Assembly (NCBI GenBank): GCA_016806645.1
Contig: JACSYO010002062.1
Coordinates: 3,055,501 to 3,119,500, forward strand
DNA length: 64,000 nt
Origin: Ophiodon elongatus
Lineage: Eukaryota; Chordata; Actinopteri; Perciformes; Hexagrammidae
Direction of reading: 5' to 3'
Part shown: one piece after another, positions 49,312 through 59,358 of the stretch
How positions within the stretch are numbered: the first letter of the stretch is position 1
Layout of the letters: each line of letters starts with the position of its first letter
Notes under the pieces: generated by a model
Seen by the model: only the letters and a program-made list of their open reading frames with translations
Told to the model about the DNA's origin: nothing
The model's database searches: none
Translations under genes and position numbers: made by a program

Positions 49312-51368
49312 AAACACACACACACACACACACAAACACACACCATTCAGACTCAGCTGCTGGCTATCATCACACGTCACTTCTTCTGGATCTCCCCCAA
49401 GAACGAAACATTCATCTCAACTCACTCTTCTCGAAAACACTTTGTAATTATTATTCAGCATTGTTGAGGACACAGACATGACTCCATCTTTAACACAATG
49501 TAGACGCTAGAGTCTGACTGATTATTTATAAATAAATAAACAATTTCTTAAAAAGAAAAAAAAAAAATTGATTTAGTTAAATTTGTTTAATAAACAATAT
49601 CGACCAAGATATATCCTGAGTGGGACATTTTACAGTTAAACAAATTAACTCAACCACCGGCAGCAATCAAGTAGCAATACTGCGTATATGTATATAAGTA
49701 TAGATGGAGTATATGCAAGTACTACATTACAAGTTAACGCCCTGCGTTGAAAATATTACTTCAGTAAAAGAATGTAAGTGTTATTAGCTAAATTAACTTT
49801 AACTATCAAAAAGAAAAATGGCCACTGTGAGTGTTATACTATTAGATATTATAGGATTGGACTTTTATTAATGCATTAATGTATTTCTTGTTTACTGTTG
49901 AAGATATGTCTACTTAGTTCACTTTTTATATACCCACTGTTGGGCAGGTGAATCTATGAATTTGTATGATATAGTTTTGTATGCAAAATGCTCATCACTA
50001 AAGTAACTAAAGTGATAAATGTGGTGGAGTAAAAGCTGCATTATTTCTACTACAAAGCAGCAAATACTTGTACTGAAGTACAGTACTTGAGTAAATTATT
50101 GAGTAAACCTAATACCATGACACCTTGTAACAGCTTCTCCAGAAAACAAAAGGTCATTTAAAAGGATCCAGAGCCTCCAGCACACTTTTCCGTGGGACTC
50201 ATTGTGAAAGAGGATGGAAGCAGAAAGTCTGACTGCATCTTCTGCAAACTGAGAAATAAACCAATATTAGCCATTGTTTGCCTTACCGGACTTCAGGCAC
50301 AGGGAGTCCTCTGACGATGCAGTCCAACTGGACCTTGCTGCCCTCGGGAACCTCCCTGCTTTTCAGTTTCTGGATGAAGAAAGGCGGCTCGCACGCCGGC
50401 TCCGCTGGGTACGGAGTTTCCGTCGGGGCACAGTTTTCAGCCTCCTCCTCCTCCTCCTGGGAAACGCGGTCGTACTGCGGCTCCTCAGTAATCCTGCTGT
50501 CCTCAAAGTCCACACGCCCAGTCCCAGAGTCCAGCTGGGCCTCTGGTTGGACGCCAACAGCGGGGCTGGGTCTCTCCTTCTCCACCTCCACGGGCATGAC
50601 GGAGCGCTCCCTGTTGTCTGGGCCGAGGGGATGAACCGCCCCATCGTTCTGGCTCTTGTTCGGGTTCCTGCTCCTGTGGGATTTGCCCGATCTCGGCCGT
50701 ACCCGCTTGGAGCTGTTGGCCTTGAAGAGCGAGGAGAGCTCCTCGATGAAGTCCGCTGCCTTGTTGAGGAACTCCTTCTTGGACTGGGTCTCCGGACCAT
50801 ACGGGGCGTTCCTCCCCGCCCCGTCAGCCTCGTTGGATCCCTCACCGGTGGCCCTCGTGTTCCTGCTCACGTTTTCCTGCCGTGCCGAGGCTTTGTGCAT
50901 CTTTCTGTCCGGCGTGAACGCTGCGCGTGTGGCTGGCGGTTCTTTAAGTCCAGCGGCTGGCTCGACGAAGGGCACAGCGCAGGGGGCGGGAGAAGGGTTC
51001 GCTACAGGTGGGGGTTCAGAGGAAGAGGCTGGGGAGACGCTGGAGGGGGTCAACGGTGTGACGGAGGCCTTGACCTCTGCCCTCTCCTCCCGAGGCTCAT
51101 GTCCGATGGCCTGGCGGGCCAGGTTCACGCTCTTATCCAGCTCTTCTTGGCTGAGGAAGGCTGAGAGGTCAGGCAACTGGGCATCGCCGTGGCCCACAGA
51201 GTCCTCGGCCTTGCCTTTGAGTGACGCGTAGATCTGAAGGCGCGAGGAGGAGGAGGCGTCCGAGCGGCTCATCTCGCTGTGGCGCTGCTGAGCTCTGGCT
51301 TCCGCCAGGTAGCTCTCTCTCAAGAGCTGAGACAGCGACGGTGGCTGGTCGAGGTTGTTGTCCTGCAT
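36490..51368 (-). CDS. mypn: mypn, myopalladin (sarcomeric Ig-domain protein)
   Basis: Family role: Z-disc and I-band scaffold of striated muscle, binding alpha-actinin, nebulin/nebulette and CARP. Eighteen coding exons: 50287-51368, 46549-46724, 46400-46451, 45900-46281, 45695-45775, 45468-45609, 44530-44646, 43712-44441, 41863-43125, 41643-41775, 38356-38577, 38113-38262, 37948-38027, 37595-37721, 37298-37505, 37013-37178, 36760-36893, 36490-36668. They give 1807 residues in one frame; human has 1320. The start MQDNNLDQPPSLSQLLRESY matches the family. Ig domains: exons 1-2 (about 325-420), 5-7 (about 580-677), 11-12 (about 1420-1510), 14-15 (about 1550-1648) and 16-17 (about 1655-1748). Each shows the W and DxGxYxC pattern, e.g. 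DTGRYSCFASN and DAGTYTCIASN. The excess length is in Pro-rich exons 8 and 9. LPDLSAFLSQEELD and ETQSKKEFLNKAADFIEELS are family landmarks. Very secure. Confidence 0.95.
39196..40231. mobile_element. Non-autonomous hAT-type DNA transposon
   Basis: The 1036-bp element starts CAGTGTTTTTCAACC and ends with the exact reverse complement GGTTGAAAAACACTG. Both ends continue with a CCGCGGCACACCA motif. Flanking octamers GCTTAACT and GTTTAATG match at 5 of 8 positions, consistent with a decayed 8-bp target-site duplication. No transposase frame is present. Lies in mypn intron 10. Confidence 0.75.
40248..40370. mobile_element. Second fish DNA-element fragment next to the hAT copy
   Basis: It begins CAGTGTTGGGGAAGCTACTT, a terminus I recognise from dispersed fish elements, only 16 bp after the hAT end. 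The right end is uncertain. A segment at 40745-40765 (GGGGTGAACTGTCCCTTTAA) may belong to the same or another element. Confidence 0.4.
42855..43065 (-). repeat. TQPQTHTH-encoding tandem repeat in mypn exon 9
   Basis: Tandem GGGTGTGGGTCTGAGGCT-like units on the plus strand encode a run of Thr-Gln-Pro-Gln-Thr-His on the minus strand. The mypn frame stays open throughout. Confidence 0.9.
45797..45820. repeat. (CA)n microsatellite in mypn intron 4
   Basis: Short CA tract about 20 bp upstream (in transcript direction) of the mypn exon 5 acceptor. Confidence 0.9.
49277..49333. repeat. Interrupted (CA)n microsatellite in mypn intron
   Basis: CA tract with regular AAACA interruptions. Confidence 0.9.
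49640..50105. repeat. Teleost interspersed repeat fragment in mypn intron
   Basis: TATTACTTCAGTAAAAGAAT and TTGTACTGAAGTACAGTACT belong to a pattern common in fish dispersed repeats. The copy is diverged and has no open frame. Confidence 0.5.
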
Positions 51369-51399
51369 GCTTTGGAAATAATGAAACGGTGTTCAGTTA

Positions 51400-51523
<124 letters not shown>

Positions 51524-51530
51524 TTTTAAA

Positions 51531-51669
51531 ATGTGCAGCTTTTCATTATTTGCTTTGATAGGAAACAAAATTATTTTGGGTTTGGAACCGTTTATCAGAC
51601 CATAAAGCAAACAAGCGCGACGTCCACTTGGGAGATTGTGATGGTGGTTTTTCCACCACGTTCTCTCTT
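51531..51669. repeat. Copy A of a local inverted repeat pair
   Basis: About 139 bp that is nearly identical, in reverse complement, to 56533-56673. Both copies carry AATAATTTTG-type and GATTGTGATGGTGGTTTTTC-type segments and are flanked by a CA/GT microsatellite on the same side. Confidence 0.9.
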
Positions 51670-52374
51670 ATGTTACAGAACAAAATTAGTCGATTAAGAA
51701 ACTAATTTGCAGACTGATTGTAAGCGGGCGCCCCCTAATAAGCAGTAATGTAAAGTATACGCAGTCAATGGGATGACATGTGCATGTCTTTTCATTTACT
51801 GACATGTCCAACAGACCTTTGGAAGACTACAGCAACTAGAGGAGGCGGGGCTAACGGTCAGATATAATATAAAATAATATATCTGACAAATACAGTAAAG
51901 AGCTGATACAAACATTTACTGATATGTACCGAAGATATAATAATACTTAAAATTAATATTACACTTGTGAAATATTTGACTGCAGTTGAAAGCGGGAGGA
52001 TATGTGGTAAAAATAGTTAGTTAGATAGTTATTTTAGCCGAATTTCAGCCTTCCTCTGGCCTCGACGGGGTATCGGGTTCATGCGCTGAAACCAGAACCG
52101 GGACACAGACGGGCTTCCCACCTGAGGCCAAAACACTTGTGTTGTGCGTGACGTTTAAGTCTTTGCACAACTTTTCTGACCCTCGGCACGCATGGGGAAA
52201 GTTATTGAAATACAGACACGAGATAGGACCCCGCATATGCCACTGACACTCAAACGGGCGCAATCAGGAGCGCGGCGATGTCCTTCCGACGGACCCGGAG
52301 CTGCAGCTGCTGTGTACATTAATCCTTTTGCAAAACAGGCTCCAAGCGCACCGAGTCACATCTAAGAATAGCGA

Positions 52375-52397
52375 GGGGGGGGGGGGGGGGGGGGGGG
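52375..52397. repeat. 23-bp G homopolymer in mypn 5' intron
   Basis: Uninterrupted G run on the plus strand, the template strand for mypn. Confidence 0.95.
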
Positions 52398-52733
52398 TCG
52401 GTTTACACGGAGAAATATCAACACGCGGAAAAGCGCAGTATACTCCTGCATCCCCGCGGTATCGGGGTTTATTTGATCACTGATCGAATGACAACGGAAC
52501 ACTAATTATCATAAATGGGACACATGCCGCGTGAGACCACGCGAACGGGGGGCGCGCACATCCAGGCAGGTTAAGATAATTCAATTTAACATTCAAACAG
52601 AAATAGAGCTCAATGTCAGAGATGTTCCGAGTCTAAACGCGGCGCACGAGGCGGACGCCAGAGGACAGTCCACAGCACACTGAACAATTAGATTAGGAGG
52701 GAGGAGGGGTGAGGGGGGGGGGGGTTGTTTTAC

Positions 52734-52960
52734 CTTCAGAATGAACCCGGCTGGCCCCCCTGTGAAGGACCGTTAAATCCTGTTAGAGTGCACCTGCGCT
52801 CAGAGAGGGAGATTCCGGTCTTCTGTCCGCCGCCACCTGGGCAAAGATCTCCGGCACACAGGCAGCTGCCCAGCCTCCTCTCCGGTAGGAGTTCACCTTG
52901 GAGGTTACGGGGAAAGTATGGAGCCGAGCAGCTCGGGTAGTAACCTGTCACCAGTACAAG
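52734..52960 (-). other. Probable 5' untranslated exon and promoter of mypn
   Basis: On the minus strand TTCTGAAG is followed by a GTAAAA donor (ending at 52733), and a fitting acceptor (TTATTTCCAAAG) lies directly before the start codon. A non-coding first exon is also known for human MYPN. The right-hand limit is approximate. Only about 300 bp separates it from the cacul1 3' end. Confidence 0.5.
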
Positions 52961-53273
52961 TAGCAACATTTGTCAGCGCAGTAGTCGCAGGGTTATTTTG
53001 GGGAGGCCTGGCCCATGTGTCCGGGTGGCGTCCCAGCTCATTGGCCGGGTGGGGGTGGGGGGCTTGGGGGCCTGGGGGGGCTGTTGGGTGGGGGGGGGGG
53101 CTGTAAAGGGATTCCTCCTCCAGCGGTCCGTCACGCTGACCTCCATCCTACAGAATTAGAAGCCCCTCGTTGAGCCCGCAGCAGAGTAACCGGACCGGGA
53201 CATTTTTTAAAAGCACTACTGTTGCGTAAAAAAAAACAACAACTTAATAAAAAGCATTTGAGCAAAGTGGAAG

Positions 53274-53279
53274 TTTATT
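53274..53279 (-). terminator. cacul1 poly(A) signal; 3' UTR about 53255-55075
   Basis: AATAAA on the minus strand about 1.8 kb downstream of the cacul1 stop. The intervening sequence is non-coding and holds several simple repeats, including (ACA)n at 53357-53384 and (CCCA)n at 54468-54496. Confidence 0.5.
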
Positions 53280-54119
53280 CACAGTTGTTCAGTTGTTTCA
53301 ACATGGACATTTGTTGCAGCATGTTAGAGAGAAAGTGAGCAGGTCACATAGTACATCAACAACAACAACAACAACAACAACAACGTTTGGCATCTGCAAA
53401 GTCAGACAGTCTGCTTTTCATCACAATGCCTTCTTATTTAGGAGAACGTTTGTTAAGACTCAGACTTTAAAATCTTGAACAGTGAAAAACAAAACCACCT
53501 CTCCGTACCCACGGTCAATGAAGTTATTTGAAAGACAACTAGAACCATTTCCAAAGCCCACAGACGGAGACGAAAAGCAAGCCTGAGCATCCGTTTACAC
53601 TTAAAACAGTGTAACACCTTTCATCAAATACTTCCATTCAAGTGAATCGTTGACAACAGCTGGTTCATACTGACCACTATGCAAAGACCAAAAGCCATCT
53701 ACACACATGTTAGGGACATTTAATGCACAAGCGCGCCAGACTCAGGAGGGGGGGGAAACAATATTTGCATATAGTTATTTTTGTAAACTCCATGCATCCA
53801 AGCATCAGGTTTGATATATTTACAATTCGGGGACAATCCAGGGAAGTTGTCAAACAGACTGAAGTCCAATTTTGAAAATTGTCGAGCACCACAAGCTGTC
53901 TGGCAAACAGTTTAATGCCCTTCGTGGCAATCCCTGCCAATCCTACATGCAAGGCTAAAACAGACAGAGCGATATCTGCAGTTCGAATTCGATTCAAGTC
54001 GAACCAACCAATAAACAAACAGCTCAACCAAAGTCACCTCAAAACTTGCTAGTTTTGGAAAAAATGTAATGGCTCAGACGGTATGCAACATTAACAATGC
54101 CAGCATGACTCCAATGCAT

Positions 54120-54345
<226 letters not shown>

Positions 54346-55075
54346 TGCATTGGAAAAACTGCAAATCCTCTTTGGCGTAACGGGAAAATACAATCCGGTT
54401 TACCAACACAGTAAAGGCAACATGAAGAAGAGAATCATAGTTGAGGTCGATGACTTAGTCACACCCCCACTCACCCACCCACCCACCCACCCACCCCCTT
54501 TTTGTTCTCACGCCCCTTCACACTCATTTGTGTGGAGTGACGCCACAGTGGGTGGAACCGAGGGAGCCGTAGTATTATCACGTGGACAGTATTATTAGCA
54601 GCAATAGAAAGTCTTGATTAGCCCAGTATATCAAAAAGACACTTCCATGTTAAAAGGTTAGGAATGAAATACCCATCATCAGCTTATCCGTGGTTAGGAT
54701 ATCCGACCAGAAGGCACCGCGAAGGCACTCTTCAGACGAGGAGAACGTGAAGACACCCATCTCAGCGCGCACACAGCAGCCTCCCACAAAATACTGACGG
54801 CGGGTGCATCAGAATCACAGAGGAAAGAAGCACCACCACAGAAGTCTGTGTGCTTTTTTTTTGTTTTTTTGTTTTTTTTCTCAGTGCAGTGAGATTAAGC
54901 TTCTGCTATACAACTCGGCATCACGTTCTCGTTTGTGTTCACAGTGTTTTGTAACCTTGAGTCGAGAGATGAAACTGACACATTGTCAACATTGTAGCTT
55001 CACTTGTGGTGAAGATGTAGGAGGCACAGTTAAGAGTCCTGCAACCAATCCGGTGGCGGCGGGCGGACTCTGCTA

Positions 55076-57402
55076 TCAGGAGTCCTCGCTGGCCCTTTTG
55101 CGAGACTGGTCGCCCCTGGAAGACACACAAAAAAAAGAAAAAAAAAAAAAAAAAAAAAAATCATCACATCAGTGATTTAAAAAGGGAAGTGCATGATCAA
55201 AAGCTGTGTTTATATATTCAGGCTGACTGATGCTTCAGAAAACAGACCGAGGAAATCCGTTCATGGAGAGCTCCAGCTGTAACTTCTGGTCGTGAGCGGC
55301 GTAGTCGGGCAGCAGAGACTCCACAGCTGGAGGGTTTATTTGGGGAATAAACCCGCAGAAGAGAGCCGGGGCCAAGTGGGCCCAGTCTGAAAGAGGGGAA
55401 ACGCGAATGAAACAGAGGGACATGTGCAGTGAAGCGCATCCCGAAAAAAGGGGGAAGAAATAAACCTATATGTCGGTTTTGTTTGCTCTAGTGGAGACAA
55501 AAAGATTACATTAGCTTAACTTAAAATGACATTAAGACAGACGGTACGATGACCCCGCGGCCTCACCTGGTCGGAGGCTGTGGAGGCCTTTAACCACACT
55601 GGCCATGGTCGATGGCTGCACTTGAAACGGCATGGTATGCGCCTCGATGAGGAGAGCTGAACGAAGACAAGTAGGAGGGAAAGAAGACTTAAGTCTTCTG
55701 GATTGATCCTAAATCCTGAATTAAAAAAAACCTGTGCTTTCCAGCATCAGAGACAACAGCACCGATGGCCAAGAGACAAACCCCTGTCATGAAAAGATTA
55801 GTTCACCTGCGGAGGAACCCATTTTTTTTCTTCTAATGTCATGAAAGCCTCCAGGGCTTCAAATTAATGCAACACACTCACGCATCAGTGTGTTCACGTG
55901 GATTTCCGCGACGTGGTCGGCAAACAGCTTCATCAGATCCTCCCTCAGGTCCCTGTTCAGTTTGGACTCGATGTAGAACTTGTTCTGAAAACATTGAACA
56001 TGGAAAAAACTATTGGAGGAGGAGAAGAGCGATACAGCAGCGCAGGGGGTAAACTTGGTTGCATGGAATGCGTTAGGAAAAACTTCACAAAAGAAGAAAA
56101 AAAAGATACCTACCAAGTACATAAATACAGGAACTATACATTGAAGAGAAGCTATGTATTGCGTCAGCGCAACATTGAAGTTCTCGATGAAGTCCTCGGG
56201 TGGGCTGGCCTGGAAAACACAAACATGAACGTTTGAGTCAATAGCTCATGGTTTCTGTATGTGCGGCGCGTAACAAGTCACTTGTATTTTGGATTTTCTT
56301 ACTTGGAGGCGAGTGGAAACCTGCTGTAGATGATTTGTTATTTTCAACGTCAAATCGTTGTAGAGCAGCTCAGAGTGCTGCTGACAAACACACTTGTAGA
56401 CGTAGCTAGGAAACAAAACAAGGCGAAACCCAGTAAATAAACCCAGGATTTCAGTTCAACTCAAAAAGCAACTTTATGGGTTCCTTGAGGCAACAGAAAT
56501 CACACACTGTAGGAAGACCTCAGAGGTGTAGGAAGAGAGAACGTGGTGGAAAAACCACCATCACAATCTCCCAAGTGGACGTTGCGCTTGTTTGCTTTAT
56601 GGTCTGATAAACGGTTCCAAACCCAAAATAATTTTGTTTCCTATCAAAGCAGACAAAGAAAAGCTGCACATTTATATATAAAAAAAAAAAAAAATAAAAA
56701 AAAAAAGTGTGTGTGTGTGTGTTGGTTTACCTGTATATCTGAGCATAAGAAACAGAGATGTGGTCCGTGGGGTTCTGGATCAGCAGACGGTCTATTGCCT
56801 TCTCCAGGTTTGGCCAGTGGTTTTTGCGGTAGTCTTCCACAGCCATTGCATTAAGAACTGAGTGAAAGGAGGAGAGGAGGAGAGGAGCCGGTCAGGTTTG
56901 AAAATGACCGGTTCTAAATCAGGCAAATGATCCCGGTCAAAGGCACCGGGCCTACCAGGGCATCAGTCCGCACGTTAGTAATACCGCAGCGGGGCCGAGC
57001 GGCCGGGTGACCACAGGGCACCGGGCCCCGCTGTCACCGGGTCCGCTTTACGTGTAACTACTTACGGAACTTGGAAGTGGAATCGAGGCTGAATTTCCCC
57101 TCGACAGCGGCCGGCGGAGCCGTGCAGTCAGTCTCGCTGACTTCGCTGCTCTCGCTGCCTGAATCCGAGTCCATGAACTTTGACCCGGTGCTGCCGGACC
57201 ACAGCTTCCCCCTTCGGGTCCCCGCTTCTCCTCCCGGCACCGGCGGACAGGCGGACTGCGGGACAGTCGTTACATCCGAGAGCTGGCTGCTCAGATACGT
57301 GCGGACTTTACTGCCGCCGCTGCCGCTGCTGCTGCTGCTCGCACAATAGTTGTGGTTATGGTCGTCTTTTATGTCCAAACTGTCATCTTCCATGGCCTCC
57401 AT
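55076..57402 (-). CDS. cacul1: cacul1, CDK2-associated cullin-domain protein 1
   Basis: Family role: a cullin-like protein reported to bind CDK2 and promote the G1/S transition. Eight exons: 57066-57402, 56731-56857, 56303-56405, 56114-56209, 55882-55984, 55567-55656, 55248-55386, 55076-55115, giving 344 residues (human 369). The N-terminus MEAMEDDSLDIKDDHNHNYC is Ser/Gly-rich and poorly conserved. The cullin-like core follows: NHWPNLEKAIDRLL, SYAQIYSYVYKCVCQQHSEL, FMYLNKFYIESKLNRDLRED, MPFQVQPSTMASVVKGLHSL, NPPAVESLLPDYAAHDQKLQ. The last exon encodes GDQSRKRASEDS, matching the family C-terminus. Two in-frame ATGs (57402 and 57393) could start translation; the first is used. It is co-oriented with sirt1 upstream and mypn downstream with short spacers. 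Confidence 0.94.
55138..55160. repeat. A homopolymer in cacul1 intron 7
   Basis: Run of A with few interruptions, about 25 bp upstream of the last cacul1 exon in genomic terms. Confidence 0.9.
56533..56673. repeat. Copy B of a local inverted repeat pair
   Basis: Reverse complement of 51531-51669 with only a few differences. Followed by an A-rich run and (GT)n that abuts the donor of cacul1 exon 2 (56731). Located in cacul1 intron 2. Confidence 0.9.
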
Positions 57403-57460
57403 TAGTCACAAGCGGTCCTGTGCGCTGGAACTTGGCGTCACTACGTTAACATCTTGACAT
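56950..57460 (-). promoter_or_regulatory. CpG-rich promoter/first exon region of cacul1
   Basis: CpG-dense block covering the first coding exon and the bases just upstream; the typical promoter of a broadly expressed gene. No TATA box seen. Confidence 0.55.
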
Positions 57461-58100
57461 TTTTTATGACAATTAAGGATAAAGACAAAAAAAAAAAGTG
57501 TCAGGCGTCTTTGGCGGTGTCCATCTCGGTTTAGCTGCGTTAACAGAATCGTTTTACGACACGTCGTAAAACCGAACAGCTGAGGGAAAGAAACCCGGGA
57601 AATGTAGTTCCCAAAGACTGAAACTCAAGTAAAGTTCTCGAGCTGTATTTATGTAGCGCTCGTCAACTTGACCGTGTCACAGGGACTAAATAAGAAAGCA
57701 CCAACTGTTGACATATTGACGAGCCACATATTACAGAGAAATTACAGGTTCAAACGACACCTCATTACCATACCACGCATGCGCAAACTAGGGGCGTTTA
57801 ACGTATTCCACTGCCTACGTTTTTTCCCTACCCGACGTTAGACACCCTACTGAAGTGTAAACCTTGAATATTGCACTGTGTTGTATTCTAAGGAAAGTGT
57901 CTATAACAGCAACAATATTGAAATGTAACTCAGAGGTTGTCTCTCTTAAACCCTCCGACTCCACACGCTCTTAGAAAGACACACGAAGTGAAACGAGGAA
58001 CTGCAAGGGTGGAGTGACGGACGCTAGGTGGCGCACCTTTCTCGCCTTGCTCCTTCACTTTGAATATGTTGACGTGTACAATTGATTGGAGTCTGTTGTG
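57461..58100. other. Short spacer between cacul1 and sirt1
   Basis: About 640 bp with no exon. It presumably holds the distal cacul1 promoter; I see no specific element. Confidence 0.5.
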
Positions 58101-58125
58101 CACGAAATAACAGAAAGAAATTGTT

Positions 58126-58131
58126 TTTAAT
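58126..58131 (-). terminator. Candidate sirt1 poly(A) signal (ATTAAA)
   Basis: ATTAAA variant on the minus strand about 1.23 kb beyond the sirt1 stop, with no closer canonical AATAAA that I found. The sequence 58132-59358 is taken as 3' UTR. Confidence 0.35.
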
Positions 58132-58782
58132 TCTTTTTACTTAGAACCCAAAAGAGAACCACTATAAAGATGTAAAAAAAAATAAAAAAAATTGTCTTAT
58201 TCTGTAAACAAAACATCACCTTGTAGATGGTATGTTAATTATGTTGGTGTGGAGTAAACCTTTATCCAATACATTGGCTCAAATATGTCCATCTACCAAC
58301 ACGTAATCTTTACAGGCAGTAGGCTCCTCTGTGTAAAGAATGTTTTAACTTTATAATCTAAGAAAAAAGTGACAGGCAAAAAAACCACTTTCATGAGAAG
58401 GGAAAATAGTGCCGCTTTTTCAACGTGAACTCATTGAATATATTCCTACAGTTTAATAACACAACTTCGACTACCTTTGTACAGATATAAACTAGCATCT
58501 ACTCTTGGATGAGTATGTCTCACATCAGAGTATAAAAATAAGAGGCTAGACCATAAAAAGTAGCTGCCACTTGTCGGAAGGAACACCTTTTTCAATAGTT
58601 ATATATATATATTGTTTTAAACATACAAAGCTTATGACAACGTAGGAGCATGTTGATAAAGCGTTCTTTGGTCTAAAATGAAAAAGTACTGTTTGGAATT
58701 CTAGCATTTCCCCTCATGAAAGGGCAGTGCTGAACTTTTATATTGCAAGTTAGACAATGTGTTCAAGTAACCCATCTGAAGA

Positions 58783-58847
58783 TGTATGTATGTATGTATG
58801 TATGTATGTATGTATGTATGTATGTATGTATGTATGTATGTATGTAT
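58783..58847. repeat. (TATG)n microsatellite in sirt1 3' UTR
   Basis: About 16 tetranucleotide units. Confidence 0.95.
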
Positions 58848-59358
58848 CTGAAACTCATAGTAGTCCCACCGCCCCCCTATTTAGCAGGCAGTAGACTTAC
58901 ATGTTTTCCCAATTGGAACAGGAAGCAACTCTAAAACACATCATTAGACCACAGCCGAGTTCACACTATGGACGGAGACATTCAAAGTCTTTGCCTGGAA
59001 CGACTGCAATTTAGGAATTAAAGCTTAATCTAGGATGTCTCGGAAGAACTTCTTAAACTGAATGAAAATTAGATGAGCACGTGAAAAGAAATCTGAACAA
59101 AAACCCCCCAAAGATTACTGCATTCTATTTAGTAAGTAGTATACAGTATGATGTTTCAGACACAAAGGCGTGTGACCAAACCGGGCACAGAAGGAAAAAC
59201 TTGCCGTCGTCAAAGTTGTCAAGCAATTTCAACTTTATGAAAAAAATAATAGTACGGTTGATGAGTCAAAAATATACGAAACATATACATATATATATGT
59301 ATATGTATTTAAAAAAAAAAAAAGACAATTAGTGCTTTGTCGACTGGGTACTTTACAT

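Larger units (their letters stand above)
46725..50286 (-). other. mypn intron 1 of the coding region (3.6 kb)
   Basis: No exon seen. Contains a G-run at 48596-48612, a CA-rich microsatellite at 49277-49333 and a fish interspersed repeat at about 49640-50105. Confidence 0.65.

Noticed and set aside
50274..51164. 296-codon open frame on the plus strand
   Set aside because: Antisense shadow of the large first coding exon of mypn, whose minus-strand product matches myopalladin; the plus frame has no recognisable domain.
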